From positions 1-64,000 of the forward strand of contig PBOB01000054.1 in assembly GCA_002724185.1 (NCBI GenBank): a DNA stretch of 64,000 bases. The letters are read 5' to 3'. Below are positions 9,551 through 18,048 of the stretch, piece by piece. How positions within the stretch are numbered: the stretch's first letter is position 1; every line of letters starts with the position of its first letter. Under the pieces are notes generated by a model. The model did no database searches. It had not been told where the DNA came from and was given only the letters and a program-made list of their open reading frames with translations. Made by a program: the position numbers and the translations under genes. The stretch comes from Acidiferrobacteraceae bacterium. Lineage in GTDB: Bacteria > Pseudomonadota > Gammaproteobacteria > Arenicellales > UBA868.

Positions 9551-9835
9551 ATGCTAATTATTGTTGTGATAGCGCTATTAATGGCCATGGCCCTCGCCTT
9601 ACTCCGAGCGATTCGTGGACCAACTGTTTATGACCGCATACTTGCAGCAAACGTGTTTAGCACGAAGACGATACTCATGATAACAACGTTCGGATTTTTC
9701 GTTGGTAGGCCAGAGCTCTATATAGATATCGCTATTATGTATGGTCTTATTGGATTTATAGGCACTGTTGCTGTTCTAAAAGTTTCTGAGTTCGGGAATC
9801 TTGGGCAGTCAGGCCCTCAATCTGGAGGGCAGTAA
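9551..9835 (+). CDS. mrpF: Mrp-type Na+/H+ antiporter subunit F
   Basis: A 94-residue protein with three hydrophobic segments (residues ~1-19, ~33-50 and ~56-77). The conserved RAIRGPTVYDRILAANV loop after the first helix is the MrpF/PhaF hallmark. It starts 2 bases after the mrpE stop. In the family the subunit is needed for complex assembly and has been linked to bile-salt or cation efflux; a separate role here is not indicated. Confidence 0.92.
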   Translation: MLIIVVIALLMAMALALLRAIRGPTVYDRILAANVFSTKTILMITTFGFFVGRPELYIDIAIMYGLIGFIGTVAVLKVSEFGNLGQSGPQSGGQ

Positions 9836-9837
9836 AA

Positions 9838-10155
9838 GTGGGCTTTGTTATCGAAGTTATTAGCGCCATGCTTCTTGTGATCGGATCAGTCGCCGTGTTA
9901 GTTAGTGGTATTGGTATTATACGAATGCCGGATGTTTTCACACGATTGCATGCGGTTGGCATAACAGATACGGTAGGCGCTGCGGCAGTTCTACTGGGGC
10001 TCTTGCTCAGATATGGATGGGACCCAGTGATGATCAAAATACTATTTCTTTTAGCGCTTCTTTTAGTCTTAAATCCGTCAGCATCACATGCTTTGGGAAG
10101 AGCGGCGGTTCATGGGGCTCGGCGACCTTGGTTAAGCGATGGTGACCAAGGGTGA
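9838..10155 (+). CDS. mrpG: Mrp-type Na+/H+ antiporter subunit G
   Basis: A 105-residue protein with three predicted membrane helices. The block GIGIIRMPDVFTRLHAVGITDT is the signature of MrpG/PhaG. The start is GTG two bases after the mrpF stop, with CTGGAGGGCAG upstream as ribosome binding site. Its stop overlaps the GTG start of the next gene (GTGA). The short polar C-terminal tail ends in an Arg/Trp-containing segment. Confidence 0.92.
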   Translation: MGFVIEVISAMLLVIGSVAVLVSGIGIIRMPDVFTRLHAVGITDTVGAAAVLLGLLLRYGWDPVMIKILFLLALLLVLNPSASHALGRAAVHGARRPWLSDGDQG

Positions 10156-10703
10156 TTGCTGAAATCATTAACGTTGTACTTTTGGGGCTCTTGGTTATTA
10201 CAGCGGTGGCGGCCATTCGTCTTCATGATCTATTTGCTGTCGTTATGGTTTTTGGGATTTATAGTTTTTTAGCAGCTACTGTTTTCGTCGTGCTTGATGC
10301 TGTCGACGTAGCTTTTACAGAGGCTGCTGTGGGGGCTGGCATCTCTACGATTCTTATGCTTGCCACAATTAGCCTCGTAGGCCGGTGGGAGCGCCGTCCC
10401 GCACATCGTCCATTCTTGCCGATATTGGTAGTAGTGGTCACGGGTGGGGCACTGGTTTATGGAACGCTGGACATGCCTAATTTTGGCGAACAAAGTACGC
10501 CAGTACATGAGCATATTGCTCCATATTATCTAGAGCAGTCCAAAAGCGACATTGGTATCCCAAATGTTGTTACTAGCGTTCTGGCGAGTTATCGTGGTTA
10601 CGATACCCTAGGCGAGTTGACAGTCATTTTTACTGCTGGGATTGGTGTACTAGGAATACTGGGAATTCGGCGCCGCAGAGAAGAGAAAAACAGTGAAGGA
10701 TAA
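10152..10703 (+). CDS. Mrp subunit A C-terminal module (DUF4040 / MbhD-MbhE-like)
   Basis: A 183-residue membrane protein equivalent to the C-terminal part of classical MrpA, which in Bacillus is fused to a NuoL-like domain. The first ~85 residues hold the DUF4040-type segment, with VAFTEAAVGAGISTILMLAT as its most conserved stretch. The C-terminal part (DTLGELTVIFTAGIGVLGIL) matches the MbhE-like tail. The NuoL-like N-terminal part of MrpA is missing from this gene, so this is a split MrpA, as in archaeal Mrp/Mbh modules. Start GTG, overlapping the mrpG stop; its end overlaps mrpB by 11 bases. Confidence 0.82.
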   Translation: MIAEIINVVLLGLLVITAVAAIRLHDLFAVVMVFGIYSFLAATVFVVLDAVDVAFTEAAVGAGISTILMLATISLVGRWERRPAHRPFLPILVVVVTGGALVYGTLDMPNFGEQSTPVHEHIAPYYLEQSKSDIGIPNVVTSVLASYRGYDTLGELTVIFTAGIGVLGILGIRRRREEKNSEG

Positions 10704-11115
10704 CCAAGTTCTTCGAGTAGTTGCGAAGATCATGATACCAGTCATTCTGCTTTTTGCTTTTTATGTTCAATTTCATGGAGATTATGGCCCAGGCGGAGGT
10801 TTTCAGGCCGGCGTGATTTTCGCGGCAGGACCCATTTTGTATGGCTTGATATTTGGTGTAGAGCGACTTCAAAGCGTGTTTACTATCGTCTCTTTGAAGA
10901 TCCTTATTGCCGCTGGGTTGTTGCTATTCGCGGGCGTGGGATTCGCTACAGTTTTTTTGGGTGGAGACTATTTAGATTATGATCAACTTAACCGAGACCC
11001 TATTTTAGGCCAACATCTTGGTATATTGTTAGTTGAGCTAGGTGTTGGTATTACCGTCGCTGCTGTTATGATAACGATTTTTATCGCTTTTGCTGGGCGC
11101 CAAAACCACCGATGA
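10693..11115 (+). CDS. mrpB: Mrp-type Na+/H+ antiporter subunit B
   Basis: A 140-residue protein with the MnhB domain. About four membrane helices are evident. The signature FHGDYGPGGGFQAGVIFA lies after the first helix, and LGQHLGILLVELGVGITV near the C-terminus. The start is GTG within the end of the preceding gene (11-base overlap). Its stop overlaps the mrpC ATG. Family members form part of the core that contacts MrpA. Confidence 0.93.
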   Translation: MKDNQVLRVVAKIMIPVILLFAFYVQFHGDYGPGGGFQAGVIFAAGPILYGLIFGVERLQSVFTIVSLKILIAAGLLLFAGVGFATVFLGGDYLDYDQLNRDPILGQHLGILLVELGVGITVAAVMITIFIAFAGRQNHR

Positions 11116-11465
11116 GCGCCCTGGGTCTCTATAATTATTGGATTGTAATTTTTTTGATGATGACCGGCTTTTATGTTGTTATTTCAAGCGGCAACCTAGT
11201 CAAAAAAATAATTGGCCTGAGTCTTTTTCAAGCTTCCGTATTCATTCTCTACATAAGTCTAGGTAAGATTTCTAATGGTGGCCCTCCCATTCTTAGAGAA
11301 GGTGTCGAGCTATATTCAAATCCATTGCCACATGTATTGATCCTGACAGCCATTGTAGTTGGTGTGTCTACTACCGCTTTAGGTTTATCTCTCGTCGTAC
11401 GAATCAAAGAATCTTATGGCGCAGTCGAAGAAGAGGAAATTCATCGGCAGGATGAGTCGCTTTGA
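11112..11465 (+). CDS. mrpC: Mrp-type Na+/H+ antiporter subunit C (NuoK-like)
   Basis: A 117-residue, three-helix protein homologous to NuoK of complex I. The DPLPHVLILTAIVVG-type motif appears as NPLPHVLILTAIVVGV, and the first helix contains GFYVVISSGNLVKKIIGL. It starts in an ATGA overlap with mrpB and ends in a TTGA overlap with mrpD. The acidic C-terminal tail (EEEEIHRQDE) is polar and probably cytoplasmic. Confidence 0.93.
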   Translation: MSALGLYNYWIVIFLMMTGFYVVISSGNLVKKIIGLSLFQASVFILYISLGKISNGGPPILREGVELYSNPLPHVLILTAIVVGVSTTALGLSLVVRIKESYGAVEEEEIHRQDESL

Positions 11466-12940
11466 TCGATAGCCAACTCTTGCTTTTGCAGGTAACTCTG
11501 CCACTAATAGCAGCTCCTATTTGCTTGTTAATTAAGAGTGGTCGCGCTTGTTGGGCTATAGCCTTTATCGTTACTATATCGTCATTTTCGCTCGCTGCAA
11601 TTGTGTTTTCCTACGTGCTTACATATGGCGTGCTTGAGTATAACTTCGGTGGTTGGGTCGCACCTTGGGGAATTTCCTACAGAGTAGACATTGTTAATGG
11701 GTTAATAGCGTTGCTGGTCTCGGCAATAACGACCATCGTGTTAGTTTTTGCTCGAACAAGTGTTTCTAACGAGATTAAAAATAAGAATCAATCAATTTTT
11801 TATACTGCTTGGCTATTGTGTCTGGCTGGCCTTCTAGGGATCACAGTCACAGGAGATGCTTTTAACCTATTTGTGTTTCTCGAGATTTCTTCTCTTGCGA
11901 GTTATGTGCTGATTGCTTTTGGTCAAGACAGGAGGGCCCTTACTGCCTCTTATCAGTATCTTGTGATGGGCACTATTGGCGCTACATTTATATTAATTGG
12001 GGTTGGCCTGCTCTATGCTATGACGGGGACGCTAAATATGGTTGACATTGCAGCTCGGTTGCCTCAGGGAGTGACAAACCGCACTGCACAAACAGCCCTG
12101 GCTTTTTTGGTGGTTGGTGTTGGCTTAAAACTAGCTTTGTTCCCTTTGCACTTATGGTTGCCTAATGCCTATACATTTGCACCGTCTGCGGTGGGCGCTT
12201 TTCTTGCTGCCACAGCCACTAAGGTTGCGATATATGTTCTTTTACGATTCCTGTTTACCGTGTTTGGTTTCAATTTTTCGTTTGAGGAAATGCCCCTTGA
12301 TCTTATTTTTGTCACGCTTGGGATAGTGGCAGTCATTTCAGCATCAGCTGTGGCGATTTTTCAAGATAATGTTAAAAGAATGTTTGCATACTCGAGTGTA
12401 GCTCAGATTGGCTATATGATTATTGGATTGGGTTTGTCATCAAAAGCTGGCCTCACCGCATCGATACTGCATCTTTTCAATCATGCTTGGATAAAGGGTG
12501 GGATATTTTTAGCACTTGGTTGCGTGGCTTATAAGTTAGGGAGCGTAAGGTTGGGGGCCCTCGCAGGTGCAGGCTATCGTATGCCCTGGACTATGGCTGC
12601 TTTTCTATTAGCTGGGCTCAGCCTCATCGGTGTGCCACTTACAGCAGGCTTTATTAGCAAGTGGTACTTGTTTGAAGCGGCAATTGAAAAAGACTGGTGG
12701 CTCATGCTCATCGTAATAGTTATGGGATCGTTGCTATCGTTAATTTACGTATGGCGGGTAATTGAGATGGCTTATCTGAGGCGCCCAGATCATGAGGAAG
12801 AAAAATCAGAAGCGCCTCTATCCTTGTTGCTCCCAACGTGGGTGCTTGTTTTTGCAAGTTTCTACTTTGGTTTAGACACTCGTCTCAGCGTAGGAGTTGC
12901 ACATAAAGCAGCGGAAACACTGATCGGGTATTCACCATGA
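11462..12940 (+). CDS. mrpD: Mrp-type Na+/H+ antiporter subunit D (proton-conducting, first copy)
   Basis: A 492-residue polytopic protein of the NuoL/M/N antiporter-like family. The helix FNLFVFLEISSLASYVL carries the conserved membrane Glu. GLKLALFPLHLWLPNAY carries the conserved Lys and the broken-helix motif. A second Lys is in ATATKVAIYVL. These residues form the proton path in the family and all are present. Start TTG in a TTGA overlap with mrpC. It is the best match to canonical MrpD among the three antiporter-like genes here, judging by the PNAYTFAPSAVGAFLA stretch and its place right after C. Confidence 0.93.
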   Translation: MIDSQLLLLQVTLPLIAAPICLLIKSGRACWAIAFIVTISSFSLAAIVFSYVLTYGVLEYNFGGWVAPWGISYRVDIVNGLIALLVSAITTIVLVFARTSVSNEIKNKNQSIFYTAWLLCLAGLLGITVTGDAFNLFVFLEISSLASYVLIAFGQDRRALTASYQYLVMGTIGATFILIGVGLLYAMTGTLNMVDIAARLPQGVTNRTAQTALAFLVVGVGLKLALFPLHLWLPNAYTFAPSAVGAFLAATATKVAIYVLLRFLFTVFGFNFSFEEMPLDLIFVTLGIVAVISASAVAIFQDNVKRMFAYSSVAQIGYMIIGLGLSSKAGLTASILHLFNHAWIKGGIFLALGCVAYKLGSVRLGALAGAGYRMPWTMAAFLLAGLSLIGVPLTAGFISKWYLFEAAIEKDWWLMLIVIVMGSLLSLIYVWRVIEMAYLRRPDHEEEKSEAPLSLLLPTWVLVFASFYFGLDTRLSVGVAHKAAETLIGYSP

Positions 12941-14385
12941 TCTCCTTGCTCTTCATCCTTTTGGTTCCGCTTGCAACAGCGCTCGCGGTTAGTCGACTAA
13001 CAGCATGGCCAAATGTCAGAGAAGCTATAAGCCTTTTGTCGGGGGGGTTTTTGTTTGCTCTAGTGTTGTCCTTGATACCTTCGGTTCTTGATGGCAGTCA
13101 GCCGAGCTATACGATCGCAGAGCCCATTGCAGGCTTACCAATTCAGCTTCGAGCAGAGCCTCTAGGTGTTATTTTTAGCGCTACTGCCAGCTTTCTTTGG
13201 TTGGTGACGACACTCTATTCAATAGGATATATGAGGAGCCACGGAGCCTCCAACCAGAGCCGATTCTATGCATTTTTTGCGGTTGCAATCACAAGCACTA
13301 TGGGGGTCGCTTTTTCAGCAAATCTCTTCACGCTATTTTTGTTCTATGAGCTATTAACATTTTCAACTTATCCATTGGTGACTCACACTGGAACCGTTGC
13401 AGCGAGAAAGGCAGGACGCACCTATCTGAGTATCCTCTTGACAACATCGATGGCTTTCTTTTTGGTCGCTATCGTCTGGACATGGAATTTATCAGGGACG
13501 GGAGACTTCAAAATTGGGGGCATACTGGAGGACAACGCAACACCATTTACAATTGGCCTTTTGTATGCTCTTTTTGTGTTCGGTATTGGCAAAGCGGCTC
13601 TAATGCCATTTCATCGGTGGTTGCCAGCCGCTATGGTTGCACCTACCCCCGTGAGCGCGTTGCTGCATGCAGTGGCTGTCGTAAAAGCAGGCGTATTCGC
13701 AATTTTAAAAATAACAATCTACATTTTTGGGTTGGATTTAATTGGTGAAACAGGCATGTCAACCTGGCTGCTGTGGGTTGCATCAGCAACCATAGTAATA
13801 GCGTCTCTTATTGCTTTGCAGCAAGATAATTTAAAGAGGAGATTGGCGTATTCGACAGTGAGCCAACTTTCATACATTGTTATGGGTGCTATTCTCGCAA
13901 ACAGCAACGCCATACTTGGCGCAACAATGCATATAACCATGCATGCTGTTGGTAAGATCACACTGTTCTTCTGCGCAGGCGCAATTCTTGTTGCCTCGCA
14001 TAAAACTCGAGTTAGCGAGATGGACGGGTTGGGACGCAGGATGCCGTTTACTATGGCAGCTTTTTTTGTTGGTGCTATCAGTGTTGCAGGCTTGCCGCCC
14101 TTGGGCGGTTTCTGGGGGAAATGGCACTTGGCGTTGGGGTCTCTTGACGCGGGTTACAGCATTCTAGTAGCGGTACTGATGGTGAGTACTTTGCTAAATA
14201 TAGCCTATCTGATTCCGATACCGTTGAGAGCGTTTTTCTTTAAGGGGCCGTCTCAGGAATACTGCGGCATTAAGGAGGCTCCGGTCGCGTGTCTATTGGC
14301 AATGGGTATAACGGCTTTTTGTAGTCTAGTGCTGTTTTTTTACCCAGAACCACTCTACCAGTTGGTGATTGAAATTGTAAATTGA
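12937..14385 (+). CDS. Second antiporter-like subunit (MrpA/NuoL-like flavour)
   Basis: A 482-residue membrane protein of the proton-conducting transporter family. The conserved Glu is in FTLFLFYELLTFSTYPLV and the conserved Lys in GIGKAALMPFHRWLPAAM. The following VAPTPVSALLHAVAVVKAG resembles the MrpA/NuoL version of the motif rather than MrpD, so this subunit may stand in for the missing NuoL-like half of MrpA. That is inference from motif flavour only. It begins in an ATGA overlap with mrpD and ends in a TTGA overlap with the next small gene. Confidence 0.85.
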   Translation: MISLLFILLVPLATALAVSRLTAWPNVREAISLLSGGFLFALVLSLIPSVLDGSQPSYTIAEPIAGLPIQLRAEPLGVIFSATASFLWLVTTLYSIGYMRSHGASNQSRFYAFFAVAITSTMGVAFSANLFTLFLFYELLTFSTYPLVTHTGTVAARKAGRTYLSILLTTSMAFFLVAIVWTWNLSGTGDFKIGGILEDNATPFTIGLLYALFVFGIGKAALMPFHRWLPAAMVAPTPVSALLHAVAVVKAGVFAILKITIYIFGLDLIGETGMSTWLLWVASATIVIASLIALQQDNLKRRLAYSTVSQLSYIVMGAILANSNAILGATMHITMHAVGKITLFFCAGAILVASHKTRVSEMDGLGRRMPFTMAAFFVGAISVAGLPPLGGFWGKWHLALGSLDAGYSILVAVLMVSTLLNIAYLIPIPLRAFFFKGPSQEYCGIKEAPVACLLAMGITAFCSLVLFFYPEPLYQLVIEIVN

Positions 14386-14645
14386 ATAGCACCATGCCAG
14401 AGAAAAACCATTTTTTTGATAACAAACAGAATGTCCGTCTAATTATGTGGCTTCTTGTAGCTATATGTTTTGTTCTTGTTATTATCGATTTGATTGTTCA
14501 TAGGCATGTTGTTCATCCTATAGAAGCCCTTTGGTCTTTCTACGCTTGGTTTGGCTTTATATCCTGTGTTTTTCTAGTGCTGGTGTCAAAGTTATTGCGA
14601 AAAATCCTTATGCGAAGAGAGGATTATTATGATGCCAATGACTGA
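14382..14645 (+). CDS. Small two-helix membrane protein of the Mrp operon
   Basis: An 87-residue protein, unrecognised. It has two strongly hydrophobic segments (residues ~20-38 and ~49-69) linked by a short HRHVVHPIEALWS loop, a Lys/Arg-rich end after helix 2, and an acidic DYYDAND tail. Start TTG in a TTGA overlap with the preceding antiporter-like gene; the end overlaps the next antiporter-like gene by 17 bases. Tight translational coupling on both sides argues it is a real subunit or assembly factor of the same complex. An ATG five codons downstream is an alternative start. Confidence 0.7.
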   Translation: MNSTMPEKNHFFDNKQNVRLIMWLLVAICFVLVIIDLIVHRHVVHPIEALWSFYAWFGFISCVFLVLVSKLLRKILMRREDYYDAND

Positions 14646-16323
14646 TTTGCCGCCCTTCCTGATTTTCTATATTGCGGCTATTTTGGTTATGCTGTTGCCC
14701 AATCGATTAGGCCAGTTAGTATCTCTTACAGCACCCGTGCTGGGTGGGCTACTGCTTTATTTCTTAGCCGATACTGCAGGACAGTGGCATATTGCGGAAG
14801 TTGTTTTGGAGCCGGTAAGAGTTGACGATCTGAGTCGCTTGTTTGGCTACCTTTTCCATATCGCAGCTTTTATTGGAGTTCTTTTTTCAATTCATTTGCG
14901 AGATCGGCTTCAAGCAACTACAAGCCTTTTGTATGCCGGCAGTGCTATCGGGGCGGTTTTTGCCGGCGATTTATTGACCCTGTTTTTTTTCTGGGAACTA
15001 ATGGCTCTGAGTTCTATGTTTCTGATTCTGGCACGAAGAACAGAACGGGCCTATCGAGCGGGTATGCGCTATTTCTTAATCCAGGCGGTCTCGGGAGTGT
15101 TGCTTTTGCTGGGCACTTTAATTATCTATGCGCAGACAGGGTCGCTTGCTTTCGATCACATTGAGCTCACTAGTTTAGCCAGTTTGCTAATTTTTGTAGC
15201 TTTTGGAATCAAGTGCGCCTTCCCGCTTTTCCACAATTGGCTGACGGACTCTTATCCAGAGTCTACCCCTACAGGCGCTGTCTTCTTAAGTGCTTTTACG
15301 ACGAAGGTTGCAGTGTATGCGCTCGCTCGCGGTTTCGCTGGAACAGAAGCGCTTGTATATATCGGCGCTGTGATGACTTGTTTTCCTATTTTTTATGCGG
15401 TTATAGAGAATGACCTTCGACGGGTGTTGGCATATAGCATGATAAATCAAATAGGATTCATGGTCGTTGGTATAGGGCTTGGCACTGCCTTGGCTATAAA
15501 TGGAGCAATTGCTCACGCGTTCAACGATGTCATCTTTAAAGGATTACTGATGATGTCGATGGGTGCGGTATTATTTCGAACAGGTCGAATGAATGGATCA
15601 GATCTAGGTGGTTTGTATAAGAGCATGCCGGTTACTACTTCCCTTTGCATCATAGGCGCGGCATCGATCTCAGCGTTTCCATTATTTAGTGGGTTTGTTA
15701 GTAAGGCCATGGTAATGTCAGCGGTGTTAGATGAAGGGCACGAATTTGTTTGGTTAGCTTTGCTCTTTGCATCGGCTGGGGTATTCCATCACGCAGGGAT
15801 CAAAATTCCATTTTTTGCTTTTTTTGGCCACGACGCAGGTATTCGTACCTCAGAGCCGCCAGTAAATATGTTACTAGCGATGGTGATTGCTGCTATTCTT
15901 TGTGTCTTGATTGGCGTCTATCCATGGTTGCTTTATGATTTATTGCCGTTCAGCGTTGACTACAACCCATTTGATCGTTCACATGTGCTTGCACAGCTTC
16001 AGCTACTCATGTTTTCTGCTGCGGCCTTTGCTTGGCTTAAGTTTGCCCGCATCTATCCACCCGAGCTTAGGTCGACCAATATCGATGTAGAATGGCTTTA
16101 TAGAAAGTTTTTACCCGGATTATCGAGTTACTGTGGCGGTTTGCTGTCAAGTGGCAGCCGCGGTACTTCAGCCGCATTAAGAGCAGGGAATAAAGCAATT
16201 ATGAAGGTTATTTTCAGGCACTATGGGCCTCATGGCACTTTGGCTCGAACATGGCCAACCGGTAGCATGGTTTTGTGGGTAGCCATTATTCTCGCTGCGA
16301 GCTTATTACTTTATTATTTCTGA
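14629..16323 (+). CDS. Third antiporter-like subunit (MrpD/NuoN-like)
   Basis: A 564-residue polytopic protein, longer than the two preceding paralogues because of a C-terminal region of ~100 residues that ends in one more hydrophobic helix. The family Glu is in LTLFFFWELMALSSMFL. The family Lys is in FGIKCAFPLFHNWLTDSYP, and a second Lys in SAFTTKVAVYALARG. NDLRRVLAYSMINQIGFM is the other conserved block. The ATG at 14629 is preceded by AGAGAGGATT; in-frame ATGs at 14632 and 14638 also exist. It is the last antiporter-like gene of the operon, and all proton-path residues I can check are retained. Confidence 0.88.
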   Translation: MMPMTDLPPFLIFYIAAILVMLLPNRLGQLVSLTAPVLGGLLLYFLADTAGQWHIAEVVLEPVRVDDLSRLFGYLFHIAAFIGVLFSIHLRDRLQATTSLLYAGSAIGAVFAGDLLTLFFFWELMALSSMFLILARRTERAYRAGMRYFLIQAVSGVLLLLGTLIIYAQTGSLAFDHIELTSLASLLIFVAFGIKCAFPLFHNWLTDSYPESTPTGAVFLSAFTTKVAVYALARGFAGTEALVYIGAVMTCFPIFYAVIENDLRRVLAYSMINQIGFMVVGIGLGTALAINGAIAHAFNDVIFKGLLMMSMGAVLFRTGRMNGSDLGGLYKSMPVTTSLCIIGAASISAFPLFSGFVSKAMVMSAVLDEGHEFVWLALLFASAGVFHHAGIKIPFFAFFGHDAGIRTSEPPVNMLLAMVIAAILCVLIGVYPWLLYDLLPFSVDYNPFDRSHVLAQLQLLMFSAAAFAWLKFARIYPPELRSTNIDVEWLYRKFLPGLSSYCGGLLSSGSRGTSAALRAGNKAIMKVIFRHYGPHGTLARTWPTGSMVLWVAIILAASLLLYYF

Positions 16324-16335
16324 GAGGCCCACAAT

Positions 16336-16614
16336 ATGGTATTGAAATTTATTAGGAACCAGTTTAGTCGAGACTCAAAACTCAATATAGAGAAAACCCA
16401 AAATCAAGCTGTTGAATATCAAGGGTATACGATTGTACCTACTCCTCTTAAGTCAGGTGCTGGATGGTCTACTGAAGGAGATATCGAGTGGAGCGATGAG
16501 ACGCAATCTTACTCAGAGCATTTTATTCGGGCAGAGACGCACCCTGAATTTGATCAAGCAGTTAGCCATACGATTACTAAAGGTAAACACATTATTGATG
16601 AAAAGATTCTATAG
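16336..16614 (+). CDS. HlyU-family protein
   Basis: A 92-residue protein with the small HlyU-like domain. The pattern EYQGYTIVPTPL, a middle EHFIRAETHPEFDQAV and the end KGKHIIDEKI matches the family order. HlyU of Vibrio is described as a transcriptional activator of haemolysin, but most family members are uncharacterised, and no helix-turn-helix is evident here, so a regulatory role is not assumed. It begins 12 bases after the last Mrp gene and is probably on the same transcript. It is convergent with moaB; I see no clear terminator in between. Confidence 0.75.
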   Translation: MVLKFIRNQFSRDSKLNIEKTQNQAVEYQGYTIVPTPLKSGAGWSTEGDIEWSDETQSYSEHFIRAETHPEFDQAVSHTITKGKHIIDEKIL

Positions 16615-16663
16615 ATGTTCTTTGAATTAATAGAAAGGCTTTAATTGGGCGACGCCATTCTTG

Positions 16664-17191
16664 CTAACGAGCCTCAAGCAAACGGGGCATTAACTCTACA
16701 AGGTTGCACGGTTTGGTCCTGTAATCGAGCTGGAACTGAAGAATTTTATCCCATGCGGTGGCGCAGGCACCTGATGACCCAGGCAGGCAGAATATATAGG
16801 TACCATTAGTTACCCCAGCGAGGGCTCGAGAGTTAAGCGCCGAAGTTCCAATTTCCTCATAGGAGAGTGATCTAAATATTTCCCCGAAACCATCAAGCTT
16901 TTTCCCCAGAAGGGGTTCGACAGCTTCCGGGGTTCCATCAAAACCAGTGACACCAGTTCCACCAGTCATAATTACCACTTGAATGTTTTCATTGGCAATC
17001 CATGTGCTCGCAGTATTTCGGATCTGAGTGACGTCATCCTTTACGATACAGCGGTCAGCCAGCGTGTGCCCGGCAGAGATTAGGCGGTTTGCCAGAAGAT
17101 CTCCAGACTTATCATTATCGGCTGTTCTGGAATCAGAAACAGTAAGCACTGCAATATGGACGGGGATAAAATCACGACGTTGATCAGACAT
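16664..17191 (-). CDS. moaB: Molybdenum cofactor biosynthesis protein MoaB
   Basis: MoaB/Mog-type molybdopterin adenylyltransferase-fold protein. The signature VIMTGGTGVTGFDGTPEAV lies mid-protein, followed by GFGEIFRSLSYEEIG and the C-terminal FCLPGSSGACATAWDKIL. Length is 175 residues, typical of MoaB (170 in E. coli). No other Mog-type gene is visible in the window, so it may carry the adenylyltransferase step alone. Divergent from moaD across 89 bases. Confidence 0.94.
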   Translation of the reverse strand: MSDQRRDFIPVHIAVLTVSDSRTADNDKSGDLLANRLISAGHTLADRCIVKDDVTQIRNTASTWIANENIQVVIMTGGTGVTGFDGTPEAVEPLLGKKLDGFGEIFRSLSYEEIGTSALNSRALAGVTNGTYIFCLPGSSGACATAWDKILQFQLDYRTKPCNLVELMPRLLEAR

Positions 17192-17280
17192 GCTACCTAC
17201 CTTTAGCTATCGCTTAATTAATAAACATCCATTATAGTTCGACTTTCCCAATATTATGCGAAGTGAGGCTGCACTTTCAC

Positions 17281-17511
17281 ATGGCGATTAAAGTCCGATT
17301 TTTCGCAAGTCTTCGAGAGCAGACCGGCATCTCTAGAAAGCAGATTGCAGCGGATGGGCTAGAGACGGTCAGTGATCTCTGGTTAGCCGTTACTGAGGCG
17401 CCCCTAGATGAAACGACACTAGTGGCTGTCAACAAGACTTATGTTGGGCCAGATTATCAGATTACAGACGGTGATGAAGTGGCCTTTTTCCCGCCTATTA
17501 CGGGTGGTTAA
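17281..17511 (+). CDS. moaD: Molybdopterin synthase small subunit MoaD
   Basis: Ubiquitin-like sulfur carrier of molybdopterin synthase. The C-terminal Gly-Gly (VAFFPPITGG) that becomes the thiocarboxylate is intact. Using the ATG at 17281 gives 76 residues beginning MAIKVRFFASLREQTG, matching the family start. A GTG at 17263 would add six residues without homology. It is followed one base after its stop by moaE, its catalytic partner. Confidence 0.94.
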   Translation: MAIKVRFFASLREQTGISRKQIAADGLETVSDLWLAVTEAPLDETTLVAVNKTYVGPDYQITDGDEVAFFPPITGG

Positions 17512-17512
17512 T

Positions 17513-17959
17513 ATGATTCCTGTGCGGATCGAGCTTCGCAAAACGGGCTTCGACGGTTTCGCGGAGGTTCAAGAATATCGAAAAAGTATTCCAGCTGTAT
17601 CAGATTATGGGGCATGCTCAAACTTCGTTGGTACAATGAGAGAGTATAACCAAGGCGATCAAGTCGTCTCGATGTATTTGGAACATTATTCAGGAATGAC
17701 TGAAGAGCAGCTTGAGGCTATAGTTGGTAAGGCGCAAAATGATTATGAAGTCTTGGCGGCGCTGCTATTGCACCGGATTGGAGAGGTTCAGCCCGGCGAA
17801 GATATTGTAGCCATAGCCGTTTGGTCAACACACAGAAAGGATGCTTTCGCAGCGTGTCGGGACATAATGGAGGCATTGAAAAGCACAGCTCCTTTTTGGA
17901 AAAAGGAGCAACTTCAAAACGAGGATCGCTGGGTTAAAAATAATTCCCCTGGCCAATAG
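17513..17959 (+). CDS. moaE: Molybdopterin synthase catalytic subunit MoaE
   Basis: Catalytic subunit that receives sulfur from MoaD to make the dithiolene of molybdopterin. The ATG at 17513, just after moaD, gives 148 residues (150 in E. coli); a longer frame opens further upstream inside moaD but is not homologous. Landmarks are CSNFVGTMREYN, MYLEHYSGM, HRIGEVQPGEDIVAIAV and the Lys-containing STAPFWKKEQ end that provides active-site lysines. Confidence 0.95.
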   Translation: MIPVRIELRKTGFDGFAEVQEYRKSIPAVSDYGACSNFVGTMREYNQGDQVVSMYLEHYSGMTEEQLEAIVGKAQNDYEVLAALLLHRIGEVQPGEDIVAIAVWSTHRKDAFAACRDIMEALKSTAPFWKKEQLQNEDRWVKNNSPGQ

Positions 17960-18048
17960 TCACCCCTAAAATCAGACAGTTAATAGTTCACCTAATGGGA
18001 TACTTGGGTAACATTTCGAGCTGAGAGCTCAAAACGAGAGATCTTATC

